A stretch of 8,101 nt of DNA from JABDLO01 sp035327565 (GCA_035327565.1 DAOLDB010000097.1:1-8101); one strand, 5' to 3'. Shown: positions 1 to 7,255, counted from the first letter of the stretch. Translations and numbers: made by a program. Notes: generated from the letters alone by a model not told the origin.

Positions 1-221
1 CACTGTTTGTGTTTTCCAGGAGAATCCGGTATGCCTTATATGGAGGTTTTGTATTTTCATTTTTATATAATATCGTTGGTCTTGCCTTTGCAGTGACCGG
101 TCTGCTAAGCCCCTTGGTTGCAGCCATCCTGATGCCTGTCAGTTCGATTACAATTATTGTTTATGGTATACTGATCAGTACATGGATAGCAAATAATACA
201 TTTGTGAAAAAACAAAAATGA
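1..221 (+). CDS. ccoI: Heavy-metal translocating P-type ATPase, CcoI/FixI type, C-terminal fragment
   Basis: Only the last 72 codons are present. The reading frame is open to the window's left edge (first full codon at 3), so the GTG at 9 is internal and not a start. The fragment carries the final two membrane helices of a P1B-type ATPase, roughly from GGFVFSFLYNIVG to the SSITIIVYG segment, followed by a short basic tail (VKKQK). The motif LSPLVAAILMPVSSI matches the CcoI/FixI branch, which exports copper for assembly of cbb3 cytochrome oxidase. CopA-type exporters usually differ at this point. The ATP-binding and phosphorylation domains and the CPC-type metal motif lie outside the window, so metal specificity is inferred from the tail alone. 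In many Bacteroidota ccoS and ccoN follow ccoI. Neither is seen here; the next gene is an unrelated oxidoreductase 265 bp away. Confidence 0.8.
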   Translation, partial: LFVFSRRIRYALYGGFVFSFLYNIVGLAFAVTGLLSPLVAAILMPVSSITIIVYGILISTWIANNTFVKKQK

Positions 222-486
222 CGGTTCATTATCATTGTTTTATATGCAGTAACAGGGGGTTTTCAAGCGAAATGAAATAATCATTCTAGAGGATCAATCA
301 TTATAGTATAGTCATTTTCAGTGTTCTTAATATATCAGAGAAGAGGGGTTTTAATATTTTTAATAGCTGGGCTTATGAAGTGATTTTTACCAACTTTTTG
401 TTTCTTTGCAGCTTTCGAGCAAAAGCATTAATCTTTTCCCTCAATGATCTGTTTCAGTAGAAGCGTAGCAAATTTGTTGTGATTAA

Positions 487-1566
487 ATGGAATTCAGAGA
501 TGTACAGATAAAGAGAATTGTTGATGAAACACACGATACGAAGACCTTTTATTTTGAAAAAAGTATTGAAGCTTTCAGGAATTACTTTCCCGGGCAATAC
601 ATCACCGTTCGTTTGGGAGAAAATGGTGAAATCCGGCGATCCTATTCTCTTTGTACTGCACCGTTTGAAGATGAGGTAGGGTTTACAGTGAAAAGAGTAA
701 AAGAAGGGAAGGTATCAGGATATCTTCACGATACCATTAAGCCTGGTGAAACGCTTTCAATTTCTGAACCTGAAGGCCGCTTTATTGCAGAGGCTGACCA
801 CCACCTGAATCGCGATCATTATTTTATTGCAGCGGGCAGTGGTATCACTCCGGTCATGTCTATGATCTCGGCATTCCTTGAACTTGAACCTCAAAGTACC
901 TTATATTTGTTATATGGAAGCCGAAGTGAAAGGGATATAATTTTTAGAGAAAAACTAGACACACTACTTAAAAAACATGAGGGGCAACTTTTTATTGAGT
1001 ATACCCTCAGCCGTCCCAAAGAACAGCGCCTGGCAGGTATCAGTGGATTGTTGGGTAAAAGGAAAATGAATTGGGCCGGTAAAAAAGGAAGAATAAATCC
1101 TTCATTGGTTGAAGCGTTTCTATTGAATTATCCTTCCCGAAGCGGTATTGCTCTTTACTACCTTTGTGGTCCCGGAGATATGATTACCCATACAGAAGAG
1201 CATTTGAAACGAAGAGGAGTGATGCCCAGCAGCATTTTAAAGGAATATTTTACTACACCGGAACAAGCGGGTTCTAACGGTGAAGGGGTAGCGGCAGCAT
1301 GTGATGTTACTATACATGGATCCAAGTATAAAGTAGAAGTGCTACCCACTGAAACCGTTTTGGAATCCATGATCCGAAATAAGCTGGATCCGCCTTATTC
1401 ATGTACAAGTGGAGCCTGTAGCAGTTGCCTTGCCAGAAAGCTGGGTGGTGTCATTGAAATGGATGCTTGCTATGCTTTGGATGATGATGAAATCAAAGAA
1501 GGATACATACTGACTTGTCAGTCAAGAATTTTGTCAGAAACCGCCGAAATCACATATGATGTCTGA
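487..1566 (+). CDS. PaaE-like ferredoxin:NAD(P)H oxidoreductase (FAD, NAD and [2Fe-2S] domains)
   Basis: This 359-residue protein would pass electrons from NAD(P)H through FAD to a [2Fe-2S] centre and on to a partner oxygenase or other acceptor in the cytoplasm. The domains are in family order. The FAD-binding barrel has RSYS at 51-54. The nucleotide-binding domain has AAGSGITP at 115-122, LYGSRSERD at 142-150 and CGPGDM at 227-232. The C-terminal plant-type ferredoxin domain begins near 271, with cluster ligands C306, C311, C314 and C344 (C-x4-C-x2-C-x29-C). Length and order fit PaaE, the reductase of phenylacetyl-CoA epoxidase, and related stand-alone reductases common in Bacteroidota. No paaABCD genes are nearby, so the partner is unknown and a role in phenylacetate breakdown is not claimed. 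An in-frame TAA directly precedes the ATG, which fixes the start. The end overlaps the next gene by 11 bp, so the two are probably cotranscribed. Confidence 0.88.
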   Translation: MEFRDVQIKRIVDETHDTKTFYFEKSIEAFRNYFPGQYITVRLGENGEIRRSYSLCTAPFEDEVGFTVKRVKEGKVSGYLHDTIKPGETLSISEPEGRFIAEADHHLNRDHYFIAAGSGITPVMSMISAFLELEPQSTLYLLYGSRSERDIIFREKLDTLLKKHEGQLFIEYTLSRPKEQRLAGISGLLGKRKMNWAGKKGRINPSLVEAFLLNYPSRSGIALYYLCGPGDMITHTEEHLKRRGVMPSSILKEYFTTPEQAGSNGEGVAAACDVTIHGSKYKVEVLPTETVLESMIRNKLDPPYSCTSGACSSCLARKLGGVIEMDACYALDDDEIKEGYILTCQSRILSETAEITYDV

Positions 1567-2392
1567 TGATCCTATGAATGAAGAATACCCATTTAACTAC
1601 TCTTTACTGAAATCCCAATGTGAATCTGTAATCAAAGAATGTGGTGAGGAAATACTTTCTCATTTTGGAAAGGTTAACTCAGAGCATATAGAAGAAAAAG
1701 AATGGAATAGCCTGGTATCCTATGTGGATAAAAATGCCGAAATATTTTTAGTAAAAAGCCTAAGAAATATTTTCCCTGAAGCTGGGTTTATCACTGAAGA
1801 AAATACAGTACCCCGGTCTCAATCTGAATGGGTTTGGGTCATCGATCCATTGGATGGAACTACAAATTATCTCGAGCAATTACCAGTATTCAGTATATCG
1901 GTTGGGCTTATGAGAAAGAATGAGGTGGTGGTTGGATTTGTATATGATCCTTGCAGAGACGAATTGTATCATGCACAAAAAGGAAAGGGAGCCACCCTTA
2001 ATGGAAAGAGGTTGCAAATAAAAACCCTCAAGACTATGAATGAAGTATTAACGGCCACAGGTTTCCCTTACTCCAGATCTTTTGATTATGATACAGCATT
2101 ATTGGTTTTTAAGCAATTTCTCAAAGAAAGCCGCGACATTCGCCGTCTTGGATCGGCTGCGTTAGATTTATGCTACGTGGCTGCCGGTCGATTTGGTGTA
2201 TATTATGAAACGAATCTTAACATTTGGGATGTTTGCGCAGGCGTTTTGATAGTGAGAGAAGCCGGCGGCGAAGTCACAGATTTTTCGGGTAGTGAAGAAG
2301 ATTTTTTACATCACGGACAAATATTGGCGGCAGCTTCCCATTTGTATCCAAAAGCATTTGAATTAGTACAACCTATGAAGAATGTGTTTTAG
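1556..2392 (+). CDS. Inositol monophosphatase family protein
   Basis: This is a 278-residue Mg2+-dependent, lithium-sensitive-type phosphatase of the SuhB/CysQ/IMPase superfamily. The metal-binding residues are all visible: TEE at 80-82, the first signature DPLDGTT at 97-103 inside WVWVIDPLDGTTNY, and the second signature WDVCAG from W224-D225, followed by REAGGEVTDFSG. The DIRRLGSAALDLCYVAAG stretch (about 194-211) is the usual substrate-side helix region. The substrate cannot be assigned: inositol phosphate, sugar phosphate and 3'-phosphoadenosine 5'-phosphate are all hydrolysed by members of the family. The start is uncertain among ATGs at 1556, 1559 and 1574. The first overlaps the preceding oxidoreductase gene by 11 bp, while 1574 would still leave the whole family domain intact. 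The overlap suggests translational coupling with that gene. The protein looks complete. Confidence 0.9.
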   Translation: MMSDDPMNEEYPFNYSLLKSQCESVIKECGEEILSHFGKVNSEHIEEKEWNSLVSYVDKNAEIFLVKSLRNIFPEAGFITEENTVPRSQSEWVWVIDPLDGTTNYLEQLPVFSISVGLMRKNEVVVGFVYDPCRDELYHAQKGKGATLNGKRLQIKTLKTMNEVLTATGFPYSRSFDYDTALLVFKQFLKESRDIRRLGSAALDLCYVAAGRFGVYYETNLNIWDVCAGVLIVREAGGEVTDFSGSEEDFLHHGQILAAASHLYPKAFELVQPMKNVF

Positions 2393-2533
2393 AGGTTGTA
2401 ACCTTTGGATATTTAATATCTCAGTTAGTGTATGTAAAAGTGGGGTGGTCCAGCGCAGGTATACAAGTTTTTTAACCATTTATATATGCGTTTCATCGTT
2501 TTTTTTTAACATTTTTTCTGATGGTAAATACTG

Positions 2534-2561
2534 TTAATGGAGTATGAGTATGTTATATTTA
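2534..2561 (+). promoter_or_regulatory. Weak candidate promoter for the mrdA-folA-DUF2851 operon
   Basis: TATATTTA at 2554-2561 differs at one position from the Bacteroidota -7 consensus TAnnTTTG. A TTA at 2534-2536 lies 17 bp upstream, in place of the expected TTG/TTTG near -33 (usual spacing about 19-21). TTAACA (2506-2511) and TGTTAA (2532-2537) also form a loose inverted repeat around this point. A promoter is expected in the 198-bp gap upstream of mrdA, but the match is poor and the DNA is very AT-rich. Confidence 0.28.
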
Positions 2562-2590
2562 CAATGAAATCAGATAAAAAGTAAATTCAA

Positions 2591-4447
2591 TTGAACAAGT
2601 ACGCTGACAGACAATATATCATCATTTACCTATTTGTGATTTCCGGCATCATTTTGATCGGAAAGGCTGCACAATTGCAAATATTCAGCTCTCAATACAG
2701 AGACATGGCGGAGCGCACTACACTTTCAAGAAACGTGATATACCCTGCCAGAGGTATGATGTTTGATCGCAATGGTAAAATATTGGTAGCCAATAATCCT
2801 ATTTATGATATAGAAGTAATATACAGAAATGTCAATCCAAAAATGGATACGGCTTTATTTTGCCAGCTCCTTAATATTTCCAAACAGACATTTATCGACA
2901 ATATCAATAAGGACTGGAGCAATATAAAATATAGCAAATCCACTCCTTTTACCTTCCTTAATAAAATTGATCCCGATATTTTTTCCCGGTATCAGGAGCA
3001 AATGTATCAGTTTCCCGGATTTTATCCGGTGGTCAGAAATGTAAGATCCTATCCTCATAAGAGTGGAGCGCATGCATTGGGTTATTTGATGGAGGTGCAA
3101 CCCAAAGACGTGGAAGTGGAAGGGAGTGAATATGTACCCGGCGATTTGATCGGCGCTATTGGATTGGAAAAACAGTATGAAAAAGAATTGAAAGGTAAAA
3201 AGGGAATTGAATATTTACTCCGTGACAATCTGGGTAGAAATGTAGGTTCGTACAACCATGGCAGGTTGGATTCCGCTGCCGTTTCCGGGGAAGACCTGAT
3301 TATTTCACTGGATCTGGATCTCCAGGAATATGGTGAATGGCTCATGGTAAATAAGCGTGGGGCTATTGTTGCCATTGAGCCTTCTACCGGAGAGATCCTC
3401 ACTATGATCAGTGCGCCGGTATATGATCCCAACTTACTCAGTTTTACCAACAACCGAAATAAAACTTTCAAAGAATTGGTTTCTGATGAGCTCAATAAAC
3501 CATTAATAAATCGCGCGGTGACAGCGAAATATCCTCCTGGATCCATCTTCAAGCCGGTTTTATCAGCTGTAGCATTACAGCACGGCACCTGGCCAGTGAA
3601 TCGTTCCTTTTCGTGCAGAATGGGATACCCATTAGGTTCCAGACTTTTAGGTTGTCACCGGCACCCTCCTATAACCAGTATTCCCATGGCTATACAGCAT
3701 TCCTGTAATGCCTATTATTTTCAAATGTTCAGAGAATTTATAGATCAGTATGGATTTACAAAAGCCGGGATGGGCATGGATACATTGATGACTTATTTAG
3801 ATAGATTTGGCCTGGGGAGAAAGCTTGAAATTGATTATACTTTTGAAAGTCCGGGCTCCATCCCCTGGGCAGATTATTATAATCGTGTTTACCGTTCGGA
3901 AGTAACCGGCTGGAAATCAACATATACCATTTCTCTGGGTATTGGTCAGGGAGAATTTGAGTTCACCACGGTACAGATGGCTAATCTGGCAGCGGCCATT
4001 GCCAATAAAGGATATTATATAACTCCCCATTTTCTTAAAGGGTACAGAAGCGGAATTAAACCTGTGCCAGAGAAGTATAGGACCAAACACAATACAGGTA
4101 TTGAGGAAAAACATTTTCTTCCAGTGATTGATGGTATGGAAAAAGCAGTGCTGGGAGGCACTTCACGGATTGCTCAGGTCGCAGGTATTGAAGTATGTGG
4201 TAAAACAGGTACATCTCAAAATCCCCACGGTGAAGATCATAGCGTATTTTTTGCATTTGCCCCAAAGGATAACCCAAAAATTGCCATAGCCGTCTTTGTT
4301 GAAAATGCCGGTTGGGGAGCTTCTTACGCTGCTCCTATAGCAGGGCTGATGATTGAAAAATATCTCAAAGGAGAAGTAAGTCCATCGAAAAAATGGCTGG
4401 AAGATCGAATGGTCAATGCCAACCTGTTAGAAAAGCCGGTATTATGA
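2591..4447 (+). CDS. mrdA: Penicillin-binding protein 2 (elongasome D,D-transpeptidase)
   Basis: This 618-residue class B PBP cross-links peptidoglycan in the periplasm during rod elongation, normally with RodA and the MreBCD complex. It has a short cytoplasmic start, one membrane helix at about 9-30, and the dimerisation or pedestal domain beginning YPARGMMFDRNGKILVANNP (51-70). The transpeptidase domain has all three active-site motifs: S318-I-F-K321 (catalytic serine), S371-C-N373 and K538-T-G540. C342, C355, H356 and H358 precede the SxN motif and may form a metal site. The start is TTG: an in-frame TAA sits seven bases upstream, and the N-terminus MNKYADRQYII resembles Bacteroidota homologues. 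There is no visible Shine-Dalgarno site. The gene ends in an ATGA overlap with folA. No rodA or mreCD lies beside it in the window, although those are common neighbours in this phylum. Confidence 0.95.
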   Translation: MNKYADRQYIIIYLFVISGIILIGKAAQLQIFSSQYRDMAERTTLSRNVIYPARGMMFDRNGKILVANNPIYDIEVIYRNVNPKMDTALFCQLLNISKQTFIDNINKDWSNIKYSKSTPFTFLNKIDPDIFSRYQEQMYQFPGFYPVVRNVRSYPHKSGAHALGYLMEVQPKDVEVEGSEYVPGDLIGAIGLEKQYEKELKGKKGIEYLLRDNLGRNVGSYNHGRLDSAAVSGEDLIISLDLDLQEYGEWLMVNKRGAIVAIEPSTGEILTMISAPVYDPNLLSFTNNRNKTFKELVSDELNKPLINRAVTAKYPPGSIFKPVLSAVALQHGTWPVNRSFSCRMGYPLGSRLLGCHRHPPITSIPMAIQHSCNAYYFQMFREFIDQYGFTKAGMGMDTLMTYLDRFGLGRKLEIDYTFESPGSIPWADYYNRVYRSEVTGWKSTYTISLGIGQGEFEFTTVQMANLAAAIANKGYYITPHFLKGYRSGIKPVPEKYRTKHNTGIEEKHFLPVIDGMEKAVLGGTSRIAQVAGIEVCGKTGTSQNPHGEDHSVFFAFAPKDNPKIAIAVFVENAGWGASYAAPIAGLMIEKYLKGEVSPSKKWLEDRMVNANLLEKPVL

Positions 4448-4935
4448 TTGTATCCTGTATAGTTGCAGTGGCCCATGACTATGTTATTGGTCGTAATAAT
4501 GAAATACCCTGGTATTTGCCTGCTGATTTGAAATATTTTAAAAAAATAACTACCGGACATCACGTGATCATGGGCCGGTCATCTTACCATTCCATTGGTC
4601 GACCCCTTCCCAACAGAACCAATATAATCATTACCAGAGATCCTTATTTTATCGTATCTCATTGTTTGATTGCTCATTCCATCCAGGAGGCTCTTTCCAT
4701 TGCCTATGAAAATGGAGAAAGTGAATGTTTCATCATTGGTGGTGGGCAGATTTACAGGCAGACTCAGGATTTTTGGGATCGATTGTATTTAACGGAAGTT
4801 GATTTCAAAGTGGATGGGGATACCCGGTTTCCTGCACCAGATCCGGATGAATGGATGTTAAAATTCAAAGAAGATCACGAACTTGACGAAAAAAATCCTT
4901 ATCATTACACCTTCAAGGTGTATGAACGGAAATGA
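4444..4935 (+). CDS. folA: Dihydrofolate reductase
   Basis: This 163-residue enzyme reduces dihydrofolate to tetrahydrofolate with NADPH, supplying one-carbon units for thymidylate, purine and methionine synthesis. It is the target of trimethoprim. Visible family features are the N-terminal strand MIVSCIVAVA, the Met20-loop equivalent VIGRNNEIPW (14-23), and the substrate-binding acid D28 in LPADLKYFK (E. coli D27). Also present are GRSSYHSIGRPLPNRTN (44-60) with R58 (the E. coli R57 equivalent), the cofactor motif IIGGGQIY (97-104) and LYLTEVD with T117. An upstream in-frame ATG at 4393 would add 17 residues not seen in the family. The ATG at 4444 overlaps the mrdA stop (ATGA) and gives the standard N-terminus, so it is preferred. 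The gene overlaps the downstream DUF2851 gene the same way. No thyA neighbour, often found next to folA, is present. Confidence 0.95.
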   Translation: MIVSCIVAVAHDYVIGRNNEIPWYLPADLKYFKKITTGHHVIMGRSSYHSIGRPLPNRTNIIITRDPYFIVSHCLIAHSIQEALSIAYENGESECFIIGGGQIYRQTQDFWDRLYLTEVDFKVDGDTRFPAPDPDEWMLKFKEDHELDEKNPYHYTFKVYERK

Positions 4936-6227
4936 CTTATGTAACTGAAATCAGAGAGGATTTACTGCAATATGTATGGAGAACCAGAAAGTTTTTGGCA
5001 TATCCTTTATTGACAGAGGAGGGTGAGACTATTGAAATTATCCAATATGGCATTCAAAACAGCGATGCCGGACCGGATTTTTCACATGCAAGAATCAGGA
5101 TAAATGGTGTGGAATGGGCAGGCAATGTTGAAATGCATGTGTTGTCATCCCTGTGGTATAAACACAAGCATGATAAAGATCCTACTTATGATAATGTTAT
5201 ACTCCATGTGGTATATGAAAGAGATTGTCATGTGTATCGGAGAAATGGAAGCCAGATCCCTTGTCTCAGGCTAAAGGATAGAATTCCTGATTCCGTGTTA
5301 AAAACGTATGTTGACTTGCTTACAAATGATCAGACCATTCCATGTGCCAGGATGATTGGTAAAGTGAATACTGAAAAAATTTCTCTTTGGCAGCATGGGC
5401 TGTTGATTGAAAGACTCAAGCGAAAAGTCCAAATGCTCAATCGGATACTCATTCATCAGAATATGGATTGGGAACAGGCTACTTTCATTTGGTTGGCCCG
5501 CTATATGGGCTCACGTGTCAATGTATTGCCTTTTGAGATGTTAGCCAGAAGTATTCATGTGCATATTCTATACAAAAACCGGGATCAGCCTTTGATCATC
5601 GATGCCCTGTTATTTGGTCAGGCCGGTTTGTTGGAGTCTTCCTTTAAAGACGAGTACCCCAATCACCTGAAAAATGAATACAGATTTTTACAAAAGAAAT
5701 ATGACCTGCAGCCTATAGATCCCTCTATGTGGAAGTTTGCCCGTTTAAGACCCATACACTTTCCAACAATCAGGATTGCGCAATTAGGGGGCATTATACG
5801 AACATGGCCCGGATTATTTGGAAAATTAACCGGGGGATATTCACCGGATTGGATTACTGGATTTTCAAATAGTAAAATGCACGATTACTGGGAGGATCAC
5901 TATCGCTTTGACCAAAGCAGCAAGTCGTTGCATAAAGGGCTTGGTAAGCAACTCATCCATCTTCTGCAAATCAACGTGCTGTCACCCCTTTTATTTTTAT
6001 ACGGACAGGAAACTGGTGACTCATCTTTCAAAGACAGAGCTATAGAAATCCTTGATAAATTACCTCCCGAAAATAATAAAATCATCAGAGAATGGAAATC
6101 ATTGTCCTTGCAGGTGCACAATGCTGCCCAGTCTCAAGCATTGAACCATCTGAAGACAGAATACTGCCACCATAGAAAATGTACCCATTGTGCTATTGGA
6201 CATGAAGTTATTAATTTGAAATTATGA
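4932..6227 (+). CDS. DUF2851 family protein
   Basis: This 431-residue soluble protein belongs to a family of unknown function found mainly in Bacteroidota. It was recognised from an N-terminal conserved core: NSDAGPDF (43-50), WAGNVEMH (62-69), the W75/H78/H80 cluster and DPTYDNVILHVVYE (83-96). Other marks are IPC with C128, RPIHFPTIRIAQL (273-285) and a C-terminal YC-x4-C-x2-C-x-IG cluster (C412, C417, C420). Length is close to that of other family members and it looks complete. No signal peptide or membrane helix is apparent. P48-D49 followed 18 residues later by E67-x-H69 is reminiscent of a PD-(D/E)xK nuclease core with His in place of Lys. That is my inference, not an established assignment. 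Its ATG overlaps the folA stop (ATGA at 4932-4935), making it the last gene of the mrdA-folA operon. Confidence 0.9.
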   Translation: MTYVTEIREDLLQYVWRTRKFLAYPLLTEEGETIEIIQYGIQNSDAGPDFSHARIRINGVEWAGNVEMHVLSSLWYKHKHDKDPTYDNVILHVVYERDCHVYRRNGSQIPCLRLKDRIPDSVLKTYVDLLTNDQTIPCARMIGKVNTEKISLWQHGLLIERLKRKVQMLNRILIHQNMDWEQATFIWLARYMGSRVNVLPFEMLARSIHVHILYKNRDQPLIIDALLFGQAGLLESSFKDEYPNHLKNEYRFLQKKYDLQPIDPSMWKFARLRPIHFPTIRIAQLGGIIRTWPGLFGKLTGGYSPDWITGFSNSKMHDYWEDHYRFDQSSKSLHKGLGKQLIHLLQINVLSPLLFLYGQETGDSSFKDRAIEILDKLPPENNKIIREWKSLSLQVHNAAQSQALNHLKTEYCHHRKCTHCAIGHEVINLKL

Positions 6228-6304
6228 AAGTTTGAATCAGTTTGAAGTATTAGCGCTGTCCTCTGACATTGTTTCATACGAACGCAATAAAACTTAGAAT
6301 AAAC

Positions 6305-6805
6305 TCAAAGAACTGCATAGGCACGGATTTGGGCAATATGCCAATCGTCACCATTTCGCGCGAGAATATCAGTAAATCGGTGGTGTGCATCCGAAGCTTT
6401 CAGTTCTGCTGTACTACCAAATAATGCTTCACCATCTACCACAGCAACATTGTCAGCTACTAAACATATTCATGTAATTCTGCGTATATGATTTGTGTTT
6501 TTGGCTTCATTTCCTAAAAAATTATTGAACAGTTTTCGATTCTCCTCCCTTCCTTTGGCAACATGGCCTGGAGGGCTGATGAGTATGGAGTCTTCTGTAA
6601 AGCACGCCACTATACCCTCAATATCTCCGAGTTGCCAGGCATTGTCATAGGTTGCTTTTCTTTTAGATATCAATGCTTTTTCAATATGGTTACCCGGTTT
6701 TTTAATTTGGGATATCTCATTGTTTTATTTTGTCAGGAATGTCTTATGTGCGTAGCCTATCATGAATGAAACAATTACCTAAGTGAATAAAACGTTTTTT
6801 TTCAT
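6305..6805 (-). pseudogene. Decayed SnoaL-like/DUF4440 (SgcJ/EcaC-type) secreted protein gene with three in-frame stops
   Basis: On the minus strand one frame runs for 167 codons from an ATG at 6805-6803 to a final TGA at 6307-6305. It has no frameshift, but three nonsense codons interrupt it: TAG (6781-6779, codon 9), TAA (6727-6725, codon 27) and TGA (6472-6470, codon 112). The start reads as a signal peptide, MKKNVLFT, stop, VIVSFMIGYA. The middle (codons about 50-95) has YDNAWQLGDIEGIVACFTED and ISPPGHVAKGRE, typical of NTF2-fold SnoaL/DUF4440 proteins. The last part, after the third stop, still reads DNVAVVDGEALFG, SDAHHRFTDILARNGDDW and IAQIRAYAVL, matching the family's C-terminal strands. 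Only codons 45-111 form a continuous open frame, with no proper ATG. The intact parent would be about 166 residues. The gene is convergent with the DUF2851 gene. Family function is undefined: many members are small-molecule binding or isomerase-like. Confidence 0.85.
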
Positions 6806-7237
6806 TTCATCATTTGTGTCTGTAGAAACCTGTGTTGTTCCATGCGTTTACCGCAAGCCTTAGTTTGTCTGCTTAAATTCGGCTGATAAATTGCAAAACT
6901 TCCGTTTACCTTTCATAATTTATGAAATCCGATTAATCTCATCCGGGTTAAATACCTATAATTCTATAAAAAGATAATCGATGTAAGCTTTTATGACAAT
7001 GAGAGTCCTTTTCACCAAAGGAAGGCTAACCTTTAAAATTTGCTTTTCTCTTATGGCATACTTCCAGCTCCTAAATATCAAAGTCTATAGCTGAACAGTT
7101 CTCATACAATATTTTCAAAAACTATTTTGGAATTCAGTGCCCGATTTGATGTAATGGGTTGTATATGTAAAAGTTACCGCGATAAGTGGTTTAGTATTCA
7201 TTTAAATTGTGGCAAGTGCAAGGGGTGAAAAGTTTAG
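6806..7237. other. Gene-free stretch of 432 bp
   Basis: No convincing gene is seen on either strand. The longest suggestive piece is a 42-codon minus-strand open stretch between stops (7084 down to 6959) that lacks an ATG and has no family resemblance I can name. The stretch contains a 17-bp palindrome (6911-6927) and a short hairpin CCTTT/AAAGG (7007-7021). It lies between a decayed gene and the end of a minus-strand membrane-protein gene, so it may be remnant DNA. Confidence 0.5.
6911..6927. promoter_or_regulatory. 17-bp palindrome, possible operator
   Basis: TTTCATAA-T-TTATGAAA is a perfect dyad with 8-bp arms and a single central base. It lies about 105 bp upstream of the start of the minus-strand pseudogene. 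This shape suits a dimeric repressor or activator site. No second copy was noticed in the window, and in DNA this AT-rich one such palindrome per 8 kb could arise by chance. Confidence 0.3.
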
Positions 7238-7255
7238 TTAGGACGGAAAACTTTT
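7228..7255 (-). terminator. Weak hairpin across the stop codon of the membrane-protein gene
   Basis: AAAAGTTT (7228-7235) and AAACTTTT (7248-7255) form an 8-bp stem with a 12-base loop containing the TAA stop (7240-7238). The stem has a single G:C pair, and no U-tract follows in the direction of transcription (CACCCC instead). Intrinsic termination is therefore doubtful. Confidence 0.25.

Noticed and set aside
279..302. Two AATCATT copies 17 bp apart between the ATPase and the oxidoreductase
   Set aside because: Short and AT-rich, with no dyad or promoter match nearby; likely chance.
2393..2404. AGGTT-GT-AACCT after the phosphatase gene as a terminator
   Set aside because: The loop would be two bases and no T-run follows directly.
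3082..3588. 168-residue minus-strand open frame inside mrdA
   Set aside because: It lies wholly antisense to a well-supported PBP2 gene and has no recognisable domain.
4393..4443. Upstream ATG that would lengthen folA by 17 residues
   Set aside because: The added residues overlap mrdA coding sequence and are not part of dihydrofolate reductases; the ATG at 4444 gives the standard N-terminus and an ATGA overlap.
6229..6246. Direct repeat AGTTTGAA (two copies, 10 bp apart) after the DUF2851 gene
   Set aside because: Only two short AT-rich copies; no array and no terminator structure.
6563..6769. 68-residue plus-strand open frame
   Set aside because: It is antisense to the decayed SnoaL-like gene, whose minus-strand reading has clear family sequence.
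6305..6805. Stop-codon recoding or readthrough in the SnoaL-like gene
   Set aside because: Three different stop codons occur in one short frame, two near the signal peptide, with no recoding signals seen; decay is simpler.
6956..7084. 42-codon minus-strand stretch between stops, including KQILKVSLPLVKRT, considered as a remnant of a LytTR or other regulator
   Set aside because: It has no start codon, no secure motif, and a length expected by chance.
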